This document shows positions 9,739-18,735 of a DNA stretch of 64,000 nt, in pieces (positions within the stretch are counted from its first letter, which is position 1; every line of letters begins with the position of its first letter). Made by a program: the position numbers and the translations under genes. A model generated the notes under the pieces. That model saw only the letters and a list, made by a program, of their open reading frames with translations, was not told the DNA's origin and did not search any database. Source of the DNA: Clostridium vincentii (lineage in GTDB: Bacteria; Bacillota; Clostridia; Clostridiales; Clostridiaceae). Where the stretch lies: positions 1 through 64,000 of the forward strand of contig NZ_PVXQ01000001.1 of assembly GCF_002995745.1 (NCBI RefSeq), written 5' to 3'.

Positions 9739-10959
9739 TTAATTTTTATCAATATCTAAAATTGTCTGTAATAATACATTTGCACCTTTTAAACAGTTAT
9801 CAATAGGTGTAAATTCTTTTTCGCAATGACTATGCCCATTTTCACTTGGAACAAAAATCATTGTACTTGGAATAATATCTGTAACGAACTGAGCATCATG
9901 ACCTGGCCCACTGTACATTCTCTTAGCTGTATATCCATATTCCTTTGCACTATTTTCAACATAATTTACAAATTCAGAATTAAATTCTACTGTATTCCGT
10001 GCCCATGCTTTTTCGTAGCTTGCTTCACATTTTTCAACTATTTTGGGGATAGCCTTAATAATTTCAAGAACTTGCTTAATTACTTCTGCATCTTGATGCC
10101 TTGCATCCAATGTAAACTTAACAATATCAGGAATAACTGTATGAATGTTTGGATGAGCTGAAATCTTACCCGTTGTATATACTAGCTTACCGTCAAGCTT
10201 ATCAAGTTCCTCATGAAGATATAGAATTGTCTTTGTAGCTGCATATAATGCATCTTTTCTATACTTCATAGGAGTTGTTCCTGCATGATCCGCTTGCCCT
10301 ATAAATGTGAATTCGTAGTTAATCATACCGCAAACACCTTCAACTACACCGATATCAACTTTTTCATTTTCTAGGACTGGTCCCTGCTCTACGTGTAATT
10401 CTACTAGTGCTCTATATTTATCAGGAGTCATTCTATTTTCAACTTTACCCATATATCCACTAGCTTCTAAAGCTTCCTTAAAAGTAACACCATCTAAATC
10501 CTTTGATGCTAACATAAGATCCTTATCAAATTTCCCACAAATAACACCTGATGACATCATTGCAGGCTCAAAACGAGCACCTTCTTCATTTGTCCATACA
10601 ATAACTGTAATAGGATGCTTATGTGAAATTTTTTCTGTAATAATTGTTTCAACAGCTTCAAGGGCAGTTAAAACACCTAAAACACCATCATAGTTACCAC
10701 CTTGTCTAACTGAATCCAAGTGAGAACCTGCCATAATGGCTGGAAGGTCTAATTCACCAGGGATAGTAGCATAAATATTTGCCATGTCATCAGTTTTTAT
10801 ATCCATTCCAAGAGCCCTGCACCTTTTGCAAAACTCTTCTCTTGCATCTAAAGCCTCCGGTGACAAAGATAATCTTGTGATTCCACCCTTTCCTGTATCT
10901 CCAAATTTACTAAAAGTTTTTACTTTATCGTCCATTCTATCTTTACTACAACTTAACAT
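9739..10959 (-). CDS. N-carbamoyl-beta-alanine amidohydrolase (M20 family)
   Basis: I start it at the ATG at 10959, preceded by AAGGGGGATATAAAT, which gives 406 residues; an upstream frame overlaps the preceding gene and lacks a good site. It has the M20 carbamoylase metal motifs: GSHLDSVRQGGNYDGVLG, then TNEEGARF, and GPGHDAQ near the C-terminus. The family includes beta-ureidopropionase, N-carbamoyl-L-amino-acid hydrolase and allantoate amidohydrolase. Being last in an operon with dihydropyrimidine dehydrogenase and dihydropyrimidinase, it most likely releases beta-alanine, CO2 and ammonia from N-carbamoyl-beta-alanine. Confidence 0.85.
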   Translation of the reverse strand: MLSCSKDRMDDKVKTFSKFGDTGKGGITRLSLSPEALDAREEFCKRCRALGMDIKTDDMANIYATIPGELDLPAIMAGSHLDSVRQGGNYDGVLGVLTALEAVETIITEKISHKHPITVIVWTNEEGARFEPAMMSSGVICGKFDKDLMLASKDLDGVTFKEALEASGYMGKVENRMTPDKYRALVELHVEQGPVLENEKVDIGVVEGVCGMINYEFTFIGQADHAGTTPMKYRKDALYAATKTILYLHEELDKLDGKLVYTTGKISAHPNIHTVIPDIVKFTLDARHQDAEVIKQVLEIIKAIPKIVEKCEASYEKAWARNTVEFNSEFVNYVENSAKEYGYTAKRMYSGPGHDAQFVTDIIPSTMIFVPSENGHSHCEKEFTPIDNCLKGANVLLQTILDIDKN

Positions 10960-10991
10960 ATTTATATCCCCCTTAAATTTTTTTCGTATAT

Positions 10992-12497
10992 TTATTGTTT
11001 TGTATTCACTCTTTTTCCTGGCAATACGGCCTGTACTGGGCAAACTGTAACGCATAAGTGGCATCCCACACATTTATTTACTATAAGAACAGGTTTTTTA
11101 GTCTTTTCATTTATCTTAATTGCTTGATGGCCTCCATCATAACAAGATAAATAACATCGTCCACATCCTAAACATTTATCTCTATCAAACCTTGGATAAC
11201 AAATACTATCTCGCTCAAGTTTGTCTGCTGGGACAATATTAGGTAAGGCTTGCCCAACAATTTGAGATATATTTTTATAGCCTTGTAGACTTAAATATAA
11301 TTTCATTCCATCCATTAGGTCCTCAATAATTCGGTAACCATACTGCATAACTGCTGTGGTTATCTGTAAATTCTCACAACCTAAAGCCAAAAATTCAGCT
11401 GCATCTCTCCAGGTTTCAATTCCCCCCATTCCACTGATTGGTGCATTTTTTAACTCTTTGCAATTTTTCATCTCATGAATAAAACGTAGTGCAATTGGCT
11501 TTACTGCTTTTCCTGAATATCCTCCAACACTAGTTTTTCCTTCCACATTTGGTTCTGATGAAAAAGTGGATAGATTTACATTCATAATACTTTTAATAGT
11601 ATTAATAGCTGCAATTCCTGTAGCGCCGGCTTCCATTGCAGCTATTGCTGGTATAGTCATATTTCCAATGTTAGGTGTCATTTTTGCAAGAATAGGCAAG
11701 TTAGTTCCTAGTCTTGTGGCTTTTGTATATAAGTCCACTATTTCTGGATTTTGGCCAACATCAGAACCTACTCCTTTTGCTGTCATATGTGGACAAGAAA
11801 AGTTACATTCAATAATATCTGCTCCTGCCTCTGTCATTAATTCTGCAAGTTTAGTCCATTCATCCTCATTTTGTCCCATAATTGATGCTACAATAATTTT
11901 GCTTGGATAATCTTTTTTTAATCTTTTTAAAAATTCAATATTTTCTTCTAATGTATGATCTGAAATCTGTTCAATATTTTTAAACCCAACAAAAGGTCCA
12001 TTCGCTTTACTAAGTGAAGTAAACCTTGGTGAAACTTCTTTTGGTACAAACATACCAATAGTTTTAAAAGCAACTCCTGCCCAACCCATTTCAAATGCCT
12101 TTGCTACCATCTCATAATTACTTCCAACTACTGATGAAGAAAGGAAAAATGGATTTTCACAATGGATACCACAAAAATCTATAGATAAATCAACCACTTC
12201 TTCTTTTGTTTTAGACTCAGTTGAAATTACTTTCATTATTCGATCAATTTGTATTGGTTCATTAATTTTCCCTTTTAAACAAGCCTCTTTGCATGGTTTT
12301 GTGTCACAAGTCTCACAAGGCATTGGATTTGGCAGTTTATTTACTGCCCCAAGCTTATTTTCAAATATCAAGGAACGAATAATACTATCTGGTTCAACTG
12401 AGTAAGGACAAGCTTTCGAGCAGGGTGCATCATTACAGAGCAAGCACCCTGCCACATCTTCTTTTATAGAAATATCTTTATACAATAAAATACTCAT
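10992..12497 (-). CDS. preA: Dihydropyrimidine dehydrogenase, PreA type with N-terminal Fe-S extension
   Basis: 501 residues. Residues 15-80 carry a cysteine-rich segment (CLLCNDAPCSKACP, then CETCDTKPCKEAC) that in two-subunit enzymes belongs to the partner PreT. Residues 100-420 are the FMN-binding dihydroorotate-dehydrogenase-like barrel, with ECNFSCPHM and SGMGGIETW. The C-terminus has two 4Fe-4S motifs (CLGCGRCYLSC and CVGCHLCVTVCP). It reduces uracil or thymine to the dihydro form. No separate PreT flavoprotein is present in the window, so electrons may come from ferredoxin or an unlinked partner. Confidence 0.88.
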   Translation of the reverse strand: MSILLYKDISIKEDVAGCLLCNDAPCSKACPYSVEPDSIIRSLIFENKLGAVNKLPNPMPCETCDTKPCKEACLKGKINEPIQIDRIMKVISTESKTKEEVVDLSIDFCGIHCENPFFLSSSVVGSNYEMVAKAFEMGWAGVAFKTIGMFVPKEVSPRFTSLSKANGPFVGFKNIEQISDHTLEENIEFLKRLKKDYPSKIIVASIMGQNEDEWTKLAELMTEAGADIIECNFSCPHMTAKGVGSDVGQNPEIVDLYTKATRLGTNLPILAKMTPNIGNMTIPAIAAMEAGATGIAAINTIKSIMNVNLSTFSSEPNVEGKTSVGGYSGKAVKPIALRFIHEMKNCKELKNAPISGMGGIETWRDAAEFLALGCENLQITTAVMQYGYRIIEDLMDGMKLYLSLQGYKNISQIVGQALPNIVPADKLERDSICYPRFDRDKCLGCGRCYLSCYDGGHQAIKINEKTKKPVLIVNKCVGCHLCVTVCPVQAVLPGKRVNTKQ

Positions 12498-12516
12498 TTA
12501 AGTGCCTCCTAATTAA

Positions 12517-13884
12517 TTATTTACTTCCTACACGTTTTATATATTGTCCAAATCCTGGTTTTCCAATAAAATCACCATTATTGTATACTAAATTTCCACG
12601 TACATAAGTCTGTACTGGATATCCATGAAGTGTTTTTCCTTCCCAAATAGTATGGTCATAATCTGAATGCATGTTATCAACAGAAATTGTGAAATCTTTA
12701 TTTGGATCATAAATTACAATATCTGCATCCTTTCCAACTGTTATTGACCCTTTTTGTATACATCCAAATATTTTAGCTGGATTAGATGAACATAATTCAA
12801 CTACACGGTTAAAACTTAATTTACCTGAATTTGCTGCTGAAAGCATATAAGGATATAAATTTTCAACTCCGGCACATCCATTTGGAATCTTTGTAAAGTC
12901 ATCTTTTCCCCAGTCCTTTTCATAACTTTGGAATGGACAATGGTCTGTAGCAATAGTATCAATAGCGCCTGTTTTAATAGCTTTCCAAAGTGCATCCTGA
13001 CTTTCCTGCCCTTTCATAGGTGGTGAACATACAAAATTTCTTCCATCTTCTCTTTTATAAACATCACATGTAAATTCCAAATATTGTGGACATGTTTCAA
13101 TATAAATCTCATTACCATCCATTTTGGCCGCAATTGCAGCTTCTAATCCTTCTTTATCCGCCATATGAACTAGATACAATGGTGCTCCTATGGATTTTGC
13201 CCAGTGTACTGCCCTTTTATCTGCTTCGGCTTCTACATATTCTGGTCTGCTTAAATAATGATACCAGGCTGAAGTTTTGCCATCTTTTATGAATTGTTGA
13301 ATATTCAAATCAATTAAATCTGGATTTTCTGCATGAACATTTGTTATGGCACCAGCTTCCTTTGCTTTTAACATTATTTTTACTAAGGTAGCATCATCTA
13401 CCATCATACCTTCCTTTTTATATACTAAAAAACATTTAAAGCTTGTGACACCGTAATCAACAGCTGCCTTAAATTCCTCTAATATAGCACCACCATTTAA
13501 ATCAGTTATACAACAGTGGAATGCATAATCAACGCAAGCTTCTGGATCACACATATCTTTTCTTGCTTGAACAGTTTCAATTATTCCGCTTCCCTTTCTT
13601 TGCATTGGATAATCAAAAACTGTTGTAACACCACCACAAGCTGCAGCTCTTGTTCCTGCTAAATAGCTGTCTGCTGAAACTGTTCCTCCAAAGGGCATTG
13701 CTAAATGAGTATGTGCATCAATGGCACCAGGTAATACAAGTTTGCCCTTGGCATCCACTACCTGTGCTCCCTCTTCTGAAAAACCTGTTCCAATTGCTAC
13801 AATTTCCCCATTTTTAACAGCAATATCTGCAACATAAGATTCTGATGGTGTTACAATAGTTCCATTTTTTATAATTAAGTCCAT
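12517..13884 (-). CDS. hydA: Dihydropyrimidinase
   Basis: 455 residues, typical for D-hydantoinase/dihydropyrimidinase. Metal-ligand motif GAIDAHTHL is near 55-63, and the lysine that is normally carbamylated is in SFKCFLVYK. Later motifs are VHMADKEG, TDHCPF and NPAKIFG. It opens the ring of dihydrouracil to N-carbamoyl-beta-alanine in the cytoplasm. It lies 19 bases upstream of preA in the same operon and starts after GGGAGGAG. Confidence 0.92.
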   Translation of the reverse strand: MDLIIKNGTIVTPSESYVADIAVKNGEIVAIGTGFSEEGAQVVDAKGKLVLPGAIDAHTHLAMPFGGTVSADSYLAGTRAAACGGVTTVFDYPMQRKGSGIIETVQARKDMCDPEACVDYAFHCCITDLNGGAILEEFKAAVDYGVTSFKCFLVYKKEGMMVDDATLVKIMLKAKEAGAITNVHAENPDLIDLNIQQFIKDGKTSAWYHYLSRPEYVEAEADKRAVHWAKSIGAPLYLVHMADKEGLEAAIAAKMDGNEIYIETCPQYLEFTCDVYKREDGRNFVCSPPMKGQESQDALWKAIKTGAIDTIATDHCPFQSYEKDWGKDDFTKIPNGCAGVENLYPYMLSAANSGKLSFNRVVELCSSNPAKIFGCIQKGSITVGKDADIVIYDPNKDFTISVDNMHSDYDHTIWEGKTLHGYPVQTYVRGNLVYNNGDFIGKPGFGQYIKRVGSK

Positions 13885-13917
13885 AAATTTTCTCCTCCCT
13901 TTATACTTTATTTATTT

Positions 13918-14028
13918 ATGACCACTGTAAATTCTAATTAATATTATTTACAGTGGCTTATGTCCTAAAAACAAGGTAACTTTTTAGAGTATTAAAACTC
14001 TCTTTAGAAACTCTCTTTAGAAACTAAC
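13918..14028. other. Intergenic hairpin and short tandem repeat
   Basis: The gap between the binding-protein gene and hydA holds a 10-bp stem (CCACTGTAAA/TTTACAGTGG, 13921-13955). Beside it is a tandem 13-base repeat, ACTCTCTTTAGAA, copied twice at about 13998-14023. The stem has no T-run on the minus strand, so it is more likely an mRNA-processing or stability element, or a partial terminator, than a strong stop. Confidence 0.5.
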
Positions 14029-14038
14029 TTTTATTTTA

Positions 14039-15067
14039 CTATTTTGTTGCTTCATCCAAATATTTTGAAGTAAATGTTGTTTCATCTACTACTGGAGTTT
14101 TCGCTAAATCTTTATTATACAGTTCTAAGAATTCTCCTGTTTGCTTAACAGCATCCATATCAATTTGTCCAATTTTTGAAGAATCAAAACCTTCTGGAGT
14201 TACAAGTTTTGCAACTTCTTTAGCCATATAAACCTGATGATCTAAAGATACTGATTTATCTAAATTATAAACTATTTCTCCAGCTGCTTCTGGATCTGCA
14301 CATGCATCTTGCCATCCTTTAATGGAAGCTCTTAAGAAACGAGCCACTAAATCTTCATTTTTTGATGCCCATTCAGAATTTACAAATAAGCAATCCTCAA
14401 GCATTGCAACACCTTCATCATTCATGTTAATTACATTTAAATTATCTTTTGAAATTCCATTTTCTAACAATAAGCCAAACTCGTTGTAAGTCATTGCTGA
14501 TGCTACATCAACAGTTCCTTCTTGTAGTTGATCCATTGTATAATCTTGTTGTACAAGTTCTAAATCATTGGTCTTATCTAGTTTATATTTTTCTAATAAT
14601 GCAAGAACTTCATATTCATTACCACCAAACCAGTTCGAGACCTTTTTACCTGCTAAATCCTTTGCTGAATTAATTCCAGTAGTTTTTTTGGATACTAACA
14701 ATAAACCAGACTCTTGAAATGTTTGAGCAATTTCTTGTAATTCATATCCTTGAGCTTGATAAGTCATTAAACTTGATACCCAAGTAACACCGATATCTGC
14801 TGCACCATTAGATACATTTTGTTCTGCAATAATATCACTTCCACCGGGTAGGATATTAATATCAATTCCTTCGTCCTCATAATACCCCTTTGATGCTGCC
14901 ACATAATACCCCATGAATTGTGATTGTGGAAGCCATTTTAACTGAAGGTTTACCTTATCTAACTCTCCGTCTGTTTTTGTTGTGTCTGCTTCCTTAGTTC
15001 CACAACCAGTAAGCATAACGCCCCCCATTACAACAACTAATAACATAGCTAATAAATTTTTTTTCAT
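14039..15067 (-). CDS. ABC transporter substrate-binding lipoprotein, NMT1/THI5 family
   Basis: 342 residues. A lipoprotein signal (LVVVMGGVMLTGC) ends at Cys22. The mature part is a periplasmic-binding-like fold of the SsuA/THI5 type, with LQLKWLPQSQFMGYYVAASKG and the glycine-rich NWFGGNEYEVLALL. These bind thiamine precursors, sulfonates or pyrimidine-like compounds. Inside a pyrimidine-degradation operon, the ligand is inferred to be a pyrimidine or its early product, not a thiamine precursor. Partners are the two permeases and ATPase just upstream. Confidence 0.85.
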   Translation of the reverse strand: MKKNLLAMLLVVVMGGVMLTGCGTKEADTTKTDGELDKVNLQLKWLPQSQFMGYYVAASKGYYEDEGIDINILPGGSDIIAEQNVSNGAADIGVTWVSSLMTYQAQGYELQEIAQTFQESGLLLVSKKTTGINSAKDLAGKKVSNWFGGNEYEVLALLEKYKLDKTNDLELVQQDYTMDQLQEGTVDVASAMTYNEFGLLLENGISKDNLNVINMNDEGVAMLEDCLFVNSEWASKNEDLVARFLRASIKGWQDACADPEAAGEIVYNLDKSVSLDHQVYMAKEVAKLVTPEGFDSSKIGQIDMDAVKQTGEFLELYNKDLAKTPVVDETTFTSKYLDEATK

Positions 15068-15097
15068 ACAAAACTCCCCCTCTAAAATATAAATAAT

Positions 15098-15865
15098 TTA
15101 TCTTTGTGAAGCATGCCATTTTATGGCTCTGCGTTCTACCAATATAATAATTAGATAAAGCGTAATTCCAACCAAAGCTGCCATAACTATATAAGACCAG
15201 CCTATGGCCATCATTCCTTTTCTTAGGTTATCTTTAATCGCAAATCCAAGACCTGCTGTAGATGAAGCGAAATACTCACTAATCATTGCTGCCATTAGTG
15301 CTGAGGCTACATTAATTTTTAATGCTGTTAATACACTTGGTAGACAATTTGGTAGACGAAGTTTAAAAAATACAACTCTTTTTGGTGCTGCATAAGATTC
15401 TAACAAATCTTTTGCAAATGGCTCCAAATCATTTAATCCACGGTAAGCATTAATTGCCATAGCTGCCATACATACAACTGATACAACACCAACCTTTTGT
15501 GCAAAACCACTAGAAAACCAGCGATTCATAATAGGAGATAATGCAACAATTGGAATTGCATTAAATGCAGCTATTACAGTAAGTCCTGTATAACCCCATT
15601 TTGGGAATTGTGTAGCTATCACTGCAACAATAAATCCAAGTGCACATCCTATAGCAAGTCCAACCAATGCTCCAGAAACTGTAATTATCGTATCAGATAA
15701 AGCTTTACCAAAATTTTCATGTAACGTAGTTACAATTTGTGATGGCAGTGGTAATTGATAGGGTTTGAACCCTAATATGTTATGAAGGATACCTACTTGC
15801 CACAGAGCTACTATTAATATTCCAAAGCCTAATGGCCATAATACATTTTTAAGTTTTTCTGTCAT
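15098..15865 (-). CDS. ABC transporter permease (SsuC/ThiX type)
   Basis: 255 residues with about six TM helices. The EAA-type loop that contacts the ATPase is recognisable as ESYAAPKRVVFFKLRLPN-CLP near 155-175. It is the second of two permeases, 18 bases after the first, and probably forms a heterodimer with it. Starts after AAAGGAG. Confidence 0.9.
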   Translation of the reverse strand: MTEKLKNVLWPLGFGILIVALWQVGILHNILGFKPYQLPLPSQIVTTLHENFGKALSDTIITVSGALVGLAIGCALGFIVAVIATQFPKWGYTGLTVIAAFNAIPIVALSPIMNRWFSSGFAQKVGVVSVVCMAAMAINAYRGLNDLEPFAKDLLESYAAPKRVVFFKLRLPNCLPSVLTALKINVASALMAAMISEYFASSTAGLGFAIKDNLRKGMMAIGWSYIVMAALVGITLYLIIILVERRAIKWHASQR

Positions 15866-15883
15866 ATATTAATCTCCTTTCTT

Positions 15884-16660
15884 TTACGCCTTTTCTTTTC
15901 TCCAAGGCATACAAATTTTTTCAAGAAAAACAACAATAAAGTAGCTAATAATTCCCATGAAAGCACTTGTTATTACTGAGTCCCAAAATATATCTTTACT
16001 TCCCGAATATAAAGCATAGAGAAGTTTTACTCCGATTCCACCACTTGATCCCAGCATATCAACTAAAATAGATGCTGTGATTGCCATTGGTGCAGCTATT
16101 TTTAACCCTACAAATAAATAAGGTAATGCGTAGGGAATCATAAGCTTACAGTAGATGCTTTTTTTCTTTGCCGCATAAGAATATAATAAGTCTTTTTTAT
16201 CACTATCAACACTATTAAGTCCGCTTAGCATATTAATAGCAACTGGGAAAAATGTTATGTAAGCAGCGATAATTATTCTAGCTGTATTCATATCCTTTGC
16301 AAGAGTAAAAACAATAGGTGCTAACCCCAAAACAGGTATCATTTGAGATATAACCAAATATGGTAATGCTATTTTCTCTGCTATTTTAGATAAACTCATA
16401 ATTATAGCTAATATGATTCCTATTGCTGCGCCTATCGCAAATCCAACCACAGCTCTAGAAAAAGTAAGTCCAGCTGCACTAATTAATTCTGTAAAATTCT
16501 GTGCAACTGATACAATAACACGGTGCAGATAAGGTAGTTTTGCTTCTGCCATTGGATCATTAGTTACTTTATCTAGGAAGAAAGCAACCAATTCCCAAAC
16601 CATGAAAATTCCAATGGTCCAAACCAAATTAACCTTAAATTTTTCTTTCTTACTTATCAT
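15884..16660 (-). CDS. ABC transporter permease (SsuC/ThiX type)
   Basis: 258 residues from an ATG at 16660. That start has GAGGGGG seven bases upstream; a GTG at 16666 is too close to the same site. About six TM helices, with the ATPase-contact loop YSYAAKKKSIYCKLMIPYALPY. The start lies immediately after the ATPase stop codon (16663), so translation is coupled. Confidence 0.9.
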   Translation of the reverse strand: MISKKEKFKVNLVWTIGIFMVWELVAFFLDKVTNDPMAEAKLPYLHRVIVSVAQNFTELISAAGLTFSRAVVGFAIGAAIGIILAIIMSLSKIAEKIALPYLVISQMIPVLGLAPIVFTLAKDMNTARIIIAAYITFFPVAINMLSGLNSVDSDKKDLLYSYAAKKKSIYCKLMIPYALPYLFVGLKIAAPMAITASILVDMLGSSGGIGVKLLYALYSGSKDIFWDSVITSAFMGIISYFIVVFLEKICMPWRKEKA

Positions 16661-16662
16661 TC

Positions 16663-17496
16663 TCACACCCCCTCAAAACTATTTCGGATCTTTGTAATAT
16701 ACTCATAAAACTCAGGTGTTTGCTTTGATTCCATATTTCTTGGCCTTGGTATATTAATATCAATTACTGCTGATACGCGTCCAGGATGTGGTGAAAGAAC
16801 AACTACCCTGTCTGATAAAAAAACTGCCTCTGAAATATTATGGGTTACAAACACTACAGTTTTATTTGTCTTCCTCCATATACTAAGAAGATCAAAATGA
16901 AGTTTCTCCTTGGTAAATTCATCTAATGCAGAAAACGGTTCATCCATAAGAAGAATTTCTGGTCTAATTGCTAATGCTCTTGCAATACCGACTCTTTGTT
17001 GCATACCTCCACTTAACTCATAAGGATATTGATTTCCAAATTCAGTAAGCCCAACTAAATCAAGCATTTTTGAAACTCTAGCAGTACGTTCTGCTTTTTT
17101 CATCCCCAAAAGTTCCATTGGCATACACACATTTCTTCGAACTGTTCTCCAATCATATAAAACAGGATTTTGAAACACAAAACCATATTTCTTTTGAAGT
17201 CGTATTTCTCGTGTAGTTTCTCCTCTTACCGTAACTTTTCCAAGGGACGGCTGTAGCAAATCAGCTATAATTCGAAGTAGTGTTGTCTTTCCACAACCAG
17301 AAGGACCTAATAATGAAATAAACTCTCCTTCTTTAATGTCTAAATTAACATCTTTAAGCGCCGTTACCGGTTCTCCTCCTTTTTTATCTTGGAAAATCAT
17401 ACTTAAATTTTCTATTTTAATTTCAACATTTTCTTCTCTTGGTTTAGAAAAATCTCTTTCCTTAAATTCTGATTCTATTTCATTTAATTTATTCAT
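16663..17496 (-). CDS. ABC transporter ATPase (SsuB/NrtD type)
   Basis: 277 residues from the ATG at 17496, which has AAGGGGG upstream. The Walker A motif is GPSGCGKTT, the Q-loop FVFQNPVLYDW, the signature LSGGMQQRVGIARAL and Walker B ILLMDEPFSALDEFT, with the switch His in VFVTHNISEA. It powers the importer formed with the two downstream permeases and the lipoprotein. Confidence 0.93.
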   Translation of the reverse strand: MNKLNEIESEFKERDFSKPREENVEIKIENLSMIFQDKKGGEPVTALKDVNLDIKEGEFISLLGPSGCGKTTLLRIIADLLQPSLGKVTVRGETTREIRLQKKYGFVFQNPVLYDWRTVRRNVCMPMELLGMKKAERTARVSKMLDLVGLTEFGNQYPYELSGGMQQRVGIARALAIRPEILLMDEPFSALDEFTKEKLHFDLLSIWRKTNKTVVFVTHNISEAVFLSDRVVVLSPHPGRVSAVIDINIPRPRNMESKQTPEFYEYITKIRNSFEGV

Positions 17497-17518
17497 TACT
17501 TTATGCCCCCTTATTCTA

Positions 17519-17557
17519 AAAAAAAACGCCGCAAAACATATTGTTTTGCGCCGTTGC
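17519..17557 (-). terminator. Intra-operon terminator hairpin
   Basis: ACGGCGCAAAAC pairs with GTTTTGCGGCGT around AATAT, and seven or more T follow on the minus strand. It sits in the 74-base gap between the alcohol dehydrogenase and the transporter ATPase. It would stop or reduce transcription into the importer and catabolic genes unless readthrough or a second promoter exists. Confidence 0.85.
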
Positions 17558-17570
17558 AAATATTTTTAAT

Positions 17571-18722
17571 TTACCATAATTTATTATATATATTTAATAG
17601 ATCTTGTTTTCTAATATCTTTTATAGTATTTGATGGACTTCCACTATCTATGGCATCTTGTGCCATCTTATCTACTACATCATCGAAATCCTTTTTATTT
17701 ATTCCATACTCTTTTAATGTAGGAATCTCACATACATCACATAGAATTTTAAGTTTTTCTAAAAATGCCTCGGCTGCTTCCTTGTCACTTTTCTCACCAT
17801 CTGCTGCATTAATCGCTCTTCCAATTTCACCGAATCTAACATAACTACCATCTAATACATAAGACAGACATTCCTTTATAAGCATGGCATTTGAAATTCC
17901 ATGGGCCACATGGAACATTGCTCCAATTGGCCTGCTCATTCCATGAACTAATGTTACTGAAGAATTATTAATACATACTCCTGCTTCAAATGCTGCTAAA
18001 GACATTTCTTGCCTTGCCTTTTTATCTTCACCATTTTTATAAACCAATGGCAAATATGTAAAAATTCTTTTAATTGCAGATAGTGCATAAGTATCTGTTA
18101 ATGGATTTGCTTTTCTTGAAGTATATGCTTCTATTGCATGAGTTAATGCATCCATACCGGTTGCTGCAGTAACACCTTTAGGTGCTGTCATAGAAAACTT
18201 AGAATCAATTATTGCCAAATCAGGCAATAAAGCTTCTCCCTTTAGAAGCATTTTAATATTCTTCTTTGAATCTGTAATAATAGTAAATTTAGTTGCTTCT
18301 GAACCGGTTCCTGCTGTAGTTGGGATTAGTACCAATGGTGGAAAATTTCCCTCCATTGTTATTCCCATATAATCTGATATTGTACCTTCAAGTTTTGCCA
18401 TAGCAACAATTGCCTTGCCACTATCTAGAGGACTTCCACCCCCAATAGCAATACAGAAATCACATTCTGCTTTTTTATAAGCTATCACACCATTCTCAAT
18501 CATGGTATCTGTTGGTTCTCCTATAATATCATTAAACAATTCAAAACCAATTCCCCAGGCATCCAAACAGTCTGTCAAAATCTTTACTGTTCCCATTTTA
18601 GTTACATTTTTTCCAGATACAATAAATGCTTTTTTACCAAAACCTTTTATCGTTTTTTCACTGGACTCTAATGCATTCTCTCCAATAATTGTCCTTCCTG
18701 GTAAGCTGAATTCATATGCCAT
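17571..18722 (-). CDS. Iron-containing alcohol dehydrogenase, probable malonate-semialdehyde reductase
   Basis: 383 residues, typical for the group III Fe-ADH family. It has the NAD(P)-binding GGGSPLDSGKAI near 95-106, the TTAGTGSE motif, and the metal-ligand segments MDALTHAIEAY and LVHGMSRPIGAMFHVAHG. It follows a class III aminotransferase by 13 bases. In this operon the likely substrate is malonate semialdehyde, made from beta-alanine and reduced to 3-hydroxypropionate. The substrate is inferred from context; butanol- or lactaldehyde-type activity cannot be excluded from sequence. Confidence 0.82.
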   Translation of the reverse strand: MAYEFSLPGRTIIGENALESSEKTIKGFGKKAFIVSGKNVTKMGTVKILTDCLDAWGIGFELFNDIIGEPTDTMIENGVIAYKKAECDFCIAIGGGSPLDSGKAIVAMAKLEGTISDYMGITMEGNFPPLVLIPTTAGTGSEATKFTIITDSKKNIKMLLKGEALLPDLAIIDSKFSMTAPKGVTAATGMDALTHAIEAYTSRKANPLTDTYALSAIKRIFTYLPLVYKNGEDKKARQEMSLAAFEAGVCINNSSVTLVHGMSRPIGAMFHVAHGISNAMLIKECLSYVLDGSYVRFGEIGRAINAADGEKSDKEAAEAFLEKLKILCDVCEIPTLKEYGINKKDFDDVVDKMAQDAIDSGSPSNTIKDIRKQDLLNIYNKLW

Positions 18723-18735
18723 TTTTTCACCTCAT

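Noticed and set aside
11566-11910. Plus-strand 114-residue frame inside preA
   Set aside because: Antisense shadow of the dehydrogenase barrel, with no start signal.
13918-14028. Riboswitch upstream of hydA
   Set aside because: One simple stem and a tandem repeat only; no conserved riboswitch core was recognised.
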